Positions 60,501 through 64,000 of a DNA stretch of 64,000 bases are shown here, in pieces (position 1 is the first letter of the stretch; every line of letters starts with the position of its first letter). The stretch lies in the NCBI RefSeq assembly GCF_026015625.1, contig NZ_JAPDVG010000001.1, positions 2,745,001-2,809,000 on the forward strand. The letters are read 5' to 3'. The DNA is from Segatella copri. GTDB lineage: Bacteria; Bacteroidota; Bacteroidia; Bacteroidales; Bacteroidaceae. Made by a program: the position numbers and the translations under genes. Under the pieces are notes generated by a model, which worked only from the letters and a program-made list of their open reading frames with translations, ran no database searches and was not told where the DNA came from.

Positions 60501-63500
60501 GACTTCGAGCCTGTTCCTTCCGTTGTAGGATAAAATGCCTTTGCCACACGTCCAAAAGCGTCATATACGTTTCTGCCGCTGACAATCATCACGTTCTCGT
60601 CCTTGGCAGAGCTTCCCTTGGATGCACTTGTCACAACACCGTCCTTCTTCACCTGCACGGCTCTTCCGAAGCCGTCAACGAAAGTAACGGTCTCCAAGTC
60701 ATCGTTAGGATGCTGGATGTCGTAGTGCTTGGTCACTGCGTATGCAGGAGCGGTAATGCCACTCTCACCAAAGGTAGCCAATGGCTGATACTCAAAGGCG
60801 ATGGCATAAGGCACGCCCGTAGCCAACTCGTTAGGACCACGCACGCCAGTAATGCGACCGAGGTCATCAACATCAGTCTCATAGTAGAAGTTGTTGAGGT
60901 CACGATGCTCCTTGGCTATACCATAGCGATAGTCAAAATTGCCTTGCTCGCTGCGGTAGCCCCACGCATCGTCAATGCGCTCAACATACATGTTCATCTC
61001 AGGCTCATAGCGGTACTTGTACCACATACGCTGTCCCTTGCCGTTGGCAGGGAGAGTCTTCTGGATGATGTTGCCGTAAGAGTCGTACTTGTAATCCGTA
61101 ACAGCCTCGCCATCATTCAACTGCTGTGTAATCTGCGTGATGTGGTTGGCATAGTTGGTGTTGTACTTTGCCGTCACATGGTGGTAAATCGAGCCGTCAC
61201 CGCCAGTCACCGTAACATCTATTGGAAGTCCGAAGATATGCTTCGCTGCATTGTCCGTGTATTTAATGGCGGTTGCATAGTCAAACTTTCCGTTTCCGTC
61301 CTCGCCAAGGCTTCCCTTGTCGCTGTACTTGTAGGACTTCAACTCACCATGATAGCCATTGAGGTAGTACTCATTCCATGCCTCGGATGTAACCACACCG
61401 TTTGCCGCTCCCTCATACTGCAAGTTTGCCGTATAGCGGAGAGGTACGAATGCAGATGCACGGTCACTCCAAAGGTTCACGTCACGCTTTGCGAACGTGT
61501 ACTTGTCACCGTCGGCAGTCAGATAGTAGCTGTCGTAACGGTTCTTTGTCTCCGTGTATTTGTTGCCGTTGGCATCCTCTACGGATGTGGCGGTAACATT
61601 GCCCTGCGTGTAGTAATTGGCTACATCGTAGTTCTCAACAGCCTGTCTGTAAACAGAATTGCCATTCTCCGTGTCGAGGTTCTTGGTGATAACCTCACCG
61701 AAACCGAGGAACTCACGTTCATGGCGGTCACGCTTTCCGTCCTTATATTCAAAGGCGGTTGTCATGACTGGACCATCGTCATGGATTCCGTCATCAATAG
61801 TTAATGCGGACATTACCCACTTGCCACCAGGGAGACCGTAGGTCGGAGTGGTGTGGGCATAGTCCAATGTGAAAGTTCCGCCCAAGGAATTGGTGACAGA
61901 CTTTAGCATGTTGGTTCTGCCAATGGCAGAGCGTGTAACCTTCAACTCGCTTTCCTTCTCAGACTCAACGATGTCAAGATAACCGTCACCATCAACATCC
62001 TGCAAAGAGTAGGTAGGACGATTGATACTGTGCGAGGTTGATGCACCAGGGTTGGTTGAAATCTTGATGCTGATGACAGGAATGTTGATGGTCAAAGTGA
62101 ACGCTGCATTTGCAGACTCTGAGGTAGAGGCAGATTCACTAAGCGCACTTGCACCCTTCCAACTGATAGGCTCGTCAAAGCCATTGCCTGTATTGAGGGC
62201 AACAGTGATACCGTCACCATTCTTCCATACCTTATCAGGGAGACCGTCAGAGTTGATGTCAATAAGATTGTACTCCTCTTCGCTTTCTGAGGTTACGATA
62301 CCAAAGCCAGCAGAGAAACTTCCAGAAGCCTTGTCTATTCGTTTATTCTTGTAATACGTTTCACCCCAACCGGTCTCAGTACTACCACCTGCGCCAAAGC
62401 TATAGGACAGACTCTTACCGCCTTGAACACGGTCAAGCTCCCAATCAATAGGTTCTGTAAAGGCATAGCCAAGATTTAATCTTACCTTCTTGTCGGAAAG
62501 AATCTTGTCAGGGAGTCCATCGCCATTTATATCAATAAACGATTCTACTGCTTCATCCGTATTCTTTGGCGCACTGCCAGAAATGGAGAATTGAGCCAAC
62601 CAAGCTGTCTGTTGATTCAGAATAGATGCCTTTCCTCTTGATATTAAATTGGTAATAGCTGATGCTGAAGCAACAGGATTGCCACCATATCCCCACGCCT
62701 CAGAAGCATTGTCAGAGTTGTTTGAGCCGATGCCCTTATAGATTTCGCCGCTCAGTCCACCCTGTGAGTTGGTGTATTGAATTGTACCACCTGCAATGAT
62801 GTCAGGGAATCCGTCACCGTTCATATCCATCATGGCAACTTCCGTCTTTGCGCTACCTTTGGCATCATTGTGGGTGATGCCAAGCGCACCGCCTTGCACA
62901 ACGGTACTCTTGCTTGATACCACTTGGCTTACAGCCGCAGCACCCGTGCCCTGCAAGTATTCGCCTGCAAGTCCTGCCACCTCCGCATTGTTATCCAAAG
63001 GATTTGTAAGGAGTACATCCTGCTCTGTCAATCGGGCTGTGCTTGCCTCGGTCGCTGTAAGATAGATGTCCTGTCGCTGACCGACCCACTTGTCCATAGT
63101 GGTCTGGTCTGTACCCAATGGAGTGAATGCCATCGTGAGAGGATCGACCTTGTCGTTCTCGTTTTCAGGCAATTTCAGCAATGACTCGTCAATAGGCTTT
63201 GCATATCTGCCCTCTGCCGAGTTATAAACAAAACCTCCCCAGCCACGATAAAGCATACCGAAGCCAAGATTGTCATTCTCTGCATAGAATCCAGCAAGCA
63301 CATTCTCTGTTACGAGACCTGCCGCATCTTTCAGAATGGAAACAGAGGCTGAAGTAACAGTTTCATTAGAGATTGCTGCCGGATAGCTGTATTCAAACCA
63401 GATGTTCTTTCCTGCAGTAGTTGCAAATCGCAGAGTATCGGCTTTCAAGATGCCATTCTCGATAGTGAAAGACTTCTTGCCAACAAGTGCATCCTCTGTC

Positions 63501-64000
63501 TTGGCGGTCAAAGTAATCTGACCGTTGATAGAATTGTCCGAAAGGGTAAGCACTGGTGACACAACCATAATTGTATCAGTCGCTGTGGTCAAGTATGGCT
63601 TGCCTTCTTCCAAGGCATTTGCAAATGTATTGTAGTGTGCAGGAACGGCTACCGTCTGTTCGATATTGGCAGAGTCCTTATAAGTCACAGACGCTTGCCA
63701 ACCGATATTCTTCCAATCAACATTTGAGGTAGATGAAATCTCAAAGCTGAAGTTGGTCAGCTTTTCCGTATTCTCCAGACTGATGTTGAGTGAATCGCCA
63801 TTGAAAGCCTCGCCAGCCTTCAGTGTACGAGCAAAGACCGTCTTCTCGATATAGTTCGGGTTGTCGTTTCCGTCACTGTCTTTCTTGTCATTGCTGCCGA
63901 TGATGCTGAGAACAACATCGTCAGTTGTTACAGGCTTGTGGAAGACACTGTGAACTTCAACACTTGAACCATTCTCCACATTGGCAGAGGTGTTCACATC
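57536..64000 (-). CDS. SpvB/RHS-repeat polymorphic toxin with C-terminal HExxH metallopeptidase-like domain (5' end outside window)
   Basis: More than 2,150 codons are visible and the frame is open at the right edge. In order: beta-rich region; FG-GAP/VCBS calcium-type motifs as in SpvB/TcaC (MNGDGFPDI near 62.8 kb, INGDGLPDK near 62.5 kb, INSDGLPDK near 62.2 kb, VDGDGYLDI near 62.0 kb); a long YD/RHS repeat shell (about 58.3-61.8 kb); the RHS core YYYGARYYDPRVSLWISTDP (about 58.3 kb) ending in DPNGKEW. The variable tip of about 215 residues has a coiled coil, then LSIHEITHVRQAL (HExxH, 57836-57850) and ISEAEIEAYKMQY with a candidate third zinc ligand. Family knowledge: the shell encloses the toxin, which is cleaved off. 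Substrate unknown. Confidence 0.88.
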   Translation of the reverse strand, partial: DVNTSANVENGSSVEVHSVFHKPVTTDDVVLSIIGSNDKKDSDGNDNPNYIEKTVFARTLKAGEAFNGDSLNISLENTEKLTNFSFEISSTSNVDWKNIGWQASVTYKDSANIEQTVAVPAHYNTFANALEEGKPYLTTATDTIMVVSPVLTLSDNSINGQITLTAKTEDALVGKKSFTIENGILKADTLRFATTAGKNIWFEYSYPAAISNETVTSASVSILKDAAGLVTENVLAGFYAENDNLGFGMLYRGWGGFVYNSAEGRYAKPIDESLLKLPENENDKVDPLTMAFTPLGTDQTTMDKWVGQRQDIYLTATEASTARLTEQDVLLTNPLDNNAEVAGLAGEYLQGTGAAAVSQVVSSKSTVVQGGALGITHNDAKGSAKTEVAMMDMNGDGFPDIIAGGTIQYTNSQGGLSGEIYKGIGSNNSDNASEAWGYGGNPVASASAITNLISRGKASILNQQTAWLAQFSISGSAPKNTDEAVESFIDINGDGLPDKILSDKKVRLNLGYAFTEPIDWELDRVQGGKSLSYSFGAGGSTETGWGETYYKNKRIDKASGSFSAGFGIVTSESEEEYNLIDINSDGLPDKVWKNGDGITVALNTGNGFDEPISWKGASALSESASTSESANAAFTLTINIPVISIKISTNPGASTSHSINRPTYSLQDVDGDGYLDIVESEKESELKVTRSAIGRTNMLKSVTNSLGGTFTLDYAHTTPTYGLPGGKWVMSALTIDDGIHDDGPVMTTAFEYKDGKRDRHEREFLGFGEVITKNLDTENGNSVYRQAVENYDVANYYTQGNVTATSVEDANGNKYTETKNRYDSYYLTADGDKYTFAKRDVNLWSDRASAFVPLRYTANLQYEGAANGVVTSEAWNEYYLNGYHGELKSYKYSDKGSLGEDGNGKFDYATAIKYTDNAAKHIFGLPIDVTVTGGDGSIYHHVTAKYNTNYANHITQITQQLNDGEAVTDYKYDSYGNIIQKTLPANGKGQRMWYKYRYEPEMNMYVERIDDAWGYRSEQGNFDYRYGIAKEHRDLNNFYYETDVDDLGRITGVRGPNELATGVPYAIAFEYQPLATFGESGITAPAYAVTKHYDIQHPNDDLETVTFVDGFGRAVQVKKDGVVTSASKGSSAKDENVMIVSGRNVYDAFGRVAKAFYPTTEGTGSKSTFNKSFDNVSPTVTVYDVLDRATSVTLPDNSTTTTAYTVDNGTHALVTTVTDALHNVQATHTNGSGKTLKTIQKSGPDGEITTSFEYDGIQRLVRVTDTEGNVTTSTYDMGDRRTEVNHPASGITSFTYDALGNVLTKQTANLAKEGKFITYDYDYQRLTGINYPDHPENNVKYYYGGRNASQNRIGRLMLREDGTGAIEYFYGKMGEVTKTRRTMIVPNQAIATYVTQWTYDSHNRLLEMIYPDEEKITYSYNLGGQLEKVHGYKSYGYDYVSKIGYDKFEQRTYLKYCNGAETFYTYDPQRRRLQNLTVNSGGNTIMDNAYTYDAVSNVLSVVNGASVPQGGKAGGQMAHTYTYDALYRLVSATGTYTGADNKTASYTLAMGYDNMHRITSKRQILTQNNVQFNGTLNAGYDLSYTYGTDTGKKFQLANVKDVNYRTEETPSESENVNNSHAYEYDANGNLVYVNTSRTKKDGIADEKAAERKLKWDEENRLLASDDNGFVTNYWYDADGERTVKTSGESDQVYVNSEFAGGRTNTAKFSLYVSPYLVANQGGRYTKHIYIGSQRVVSKIGDFDSYGSDPRRIQYAGGETDGLSVDYKVKYTQQLQVIKDNYATFAVPYNGEDNNDYVDGKGFCCNDGSLEAAQTRALARAAKNNFQEGDTYEKMQFYYHPDHLGSSSYITNLDGEVVQHIEYVPFGEVFIEERNNIWNTPYLFNAKEFDEETGLYYYGARYYDPRVSLWISTDPKQESYFAFSSYVYCGNNPLIYIDPNGKEWEDPAQAEKLKAKIDNKITSIQKSILAQKARLESNQAKGKDISKQERKIADFESRISNLNQSKSDIDLLGHDSQKYKLTQVSGEGAHMVRLENNGTISIETSEDALSIHEITHVRQALDAGGLEFSDSGCLKNPGTRAKGLQRYIAISEAEIEAYKMQYSYRPESLPISVDNISIINVHYVGSIKDPNGGYGYPMIKDYSDFLKSQQKFKNK

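Noticed and set aside
60710..61804. 364-codon plus-strand frame inside the RHS gene
   Set aside because: Antisense shadow of the repeat-rich toxin gene; no motif and no promoter.

Overview
The window is chromosomal DNA of a gut-type Bacteroidota, most likely Prevotella/Segatella (S. copri-like). The evidence is Bacteroidetes promoters (TTTG, a spacer of about 19-20 nt, then TAnnTTTG), an ECF sigma/FecR/TonB-receptor locus with a DUF4249 lipoprotein, the DUF6242-DUF6089-uppS-bamA-ompH cluster, DUF4271, ATP-dependent PEP carboxykinase, and mobilization genes of Bacteroides type.

Region by region. 1-6.0 kb: the N-terminal part of an SDR dehydrogenase, then a sigma, TonB-receptor (with STN signalling domain), DUF4249, FecR operon on the minus strand. 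6.1-12.5 kb: tRNA-Gln, tyrS, yidD, rnpA, hemD, DUF4271, metK, xerD (minus). 12.6-13.7 kb: aroQ and an O-methyltransferase (plus), closed by a strong hairpin. 13.8-23.6 kb: an envelope-biogenesis cluster (minus) with DUF6242, DUF6089, uppS, bamA, three OmpH/Skp chaperones, murI, rbfA and a LolC/E-like permease. 23.7-30.5 kb: pckA, upp, a large nested inverted repeat, a TGS-containing nucleoside kinase and a Na/Pi cotransporter. 30.7-42.3 kb (plus): an epimerase and PAP2 pair that may act in sphingolipid synthesis, miaB, an MsbA-like exporter, an LpxL-like acyltransferase, a CDP-glycerol glycerophosphotransferase, an AGT-type aminotransferase, a cytidylyltransferase fused to an oxidoreductase, and a large membrane protein. 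42.4-47.9 kb: an LPS-core set with two GT2 enzymes, an InaA/WaaP-like kinase, an AlbA_2-type regulator carrying a heptapeptide repeat, and a GT90 enzyme.

48-64 kb is accessory DNA. It starts with debris: a gene remnant behind paired operator-like palindromes, a 117-bp MITE-like element and four 22-bp iteron-like repeats. A mobilizable element follows, with two tandem tyrosine recombinases, a small coupled gene, two HTH/excisionase-like genes, DUF3408, a probable oriT, a MobC-like gene, a relaxase and a split accessory gene. After it come a fragment of a glycoside-hydrolase C-terminus and an NlpE-like lipoprotein gene with an in-frame TAG stop. The window ends in a very large SpvB/RHS polymorphic toxin (5' end outside) with a putative HExxH metallopeptidase tip and an overlapping signal-peptide-bearing candidate immunity gene. 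That toxin/immunity pair is the most interesting system here. The element's far boundary is not visible, so whether the toxin is its cargo cannot be decided from this window.
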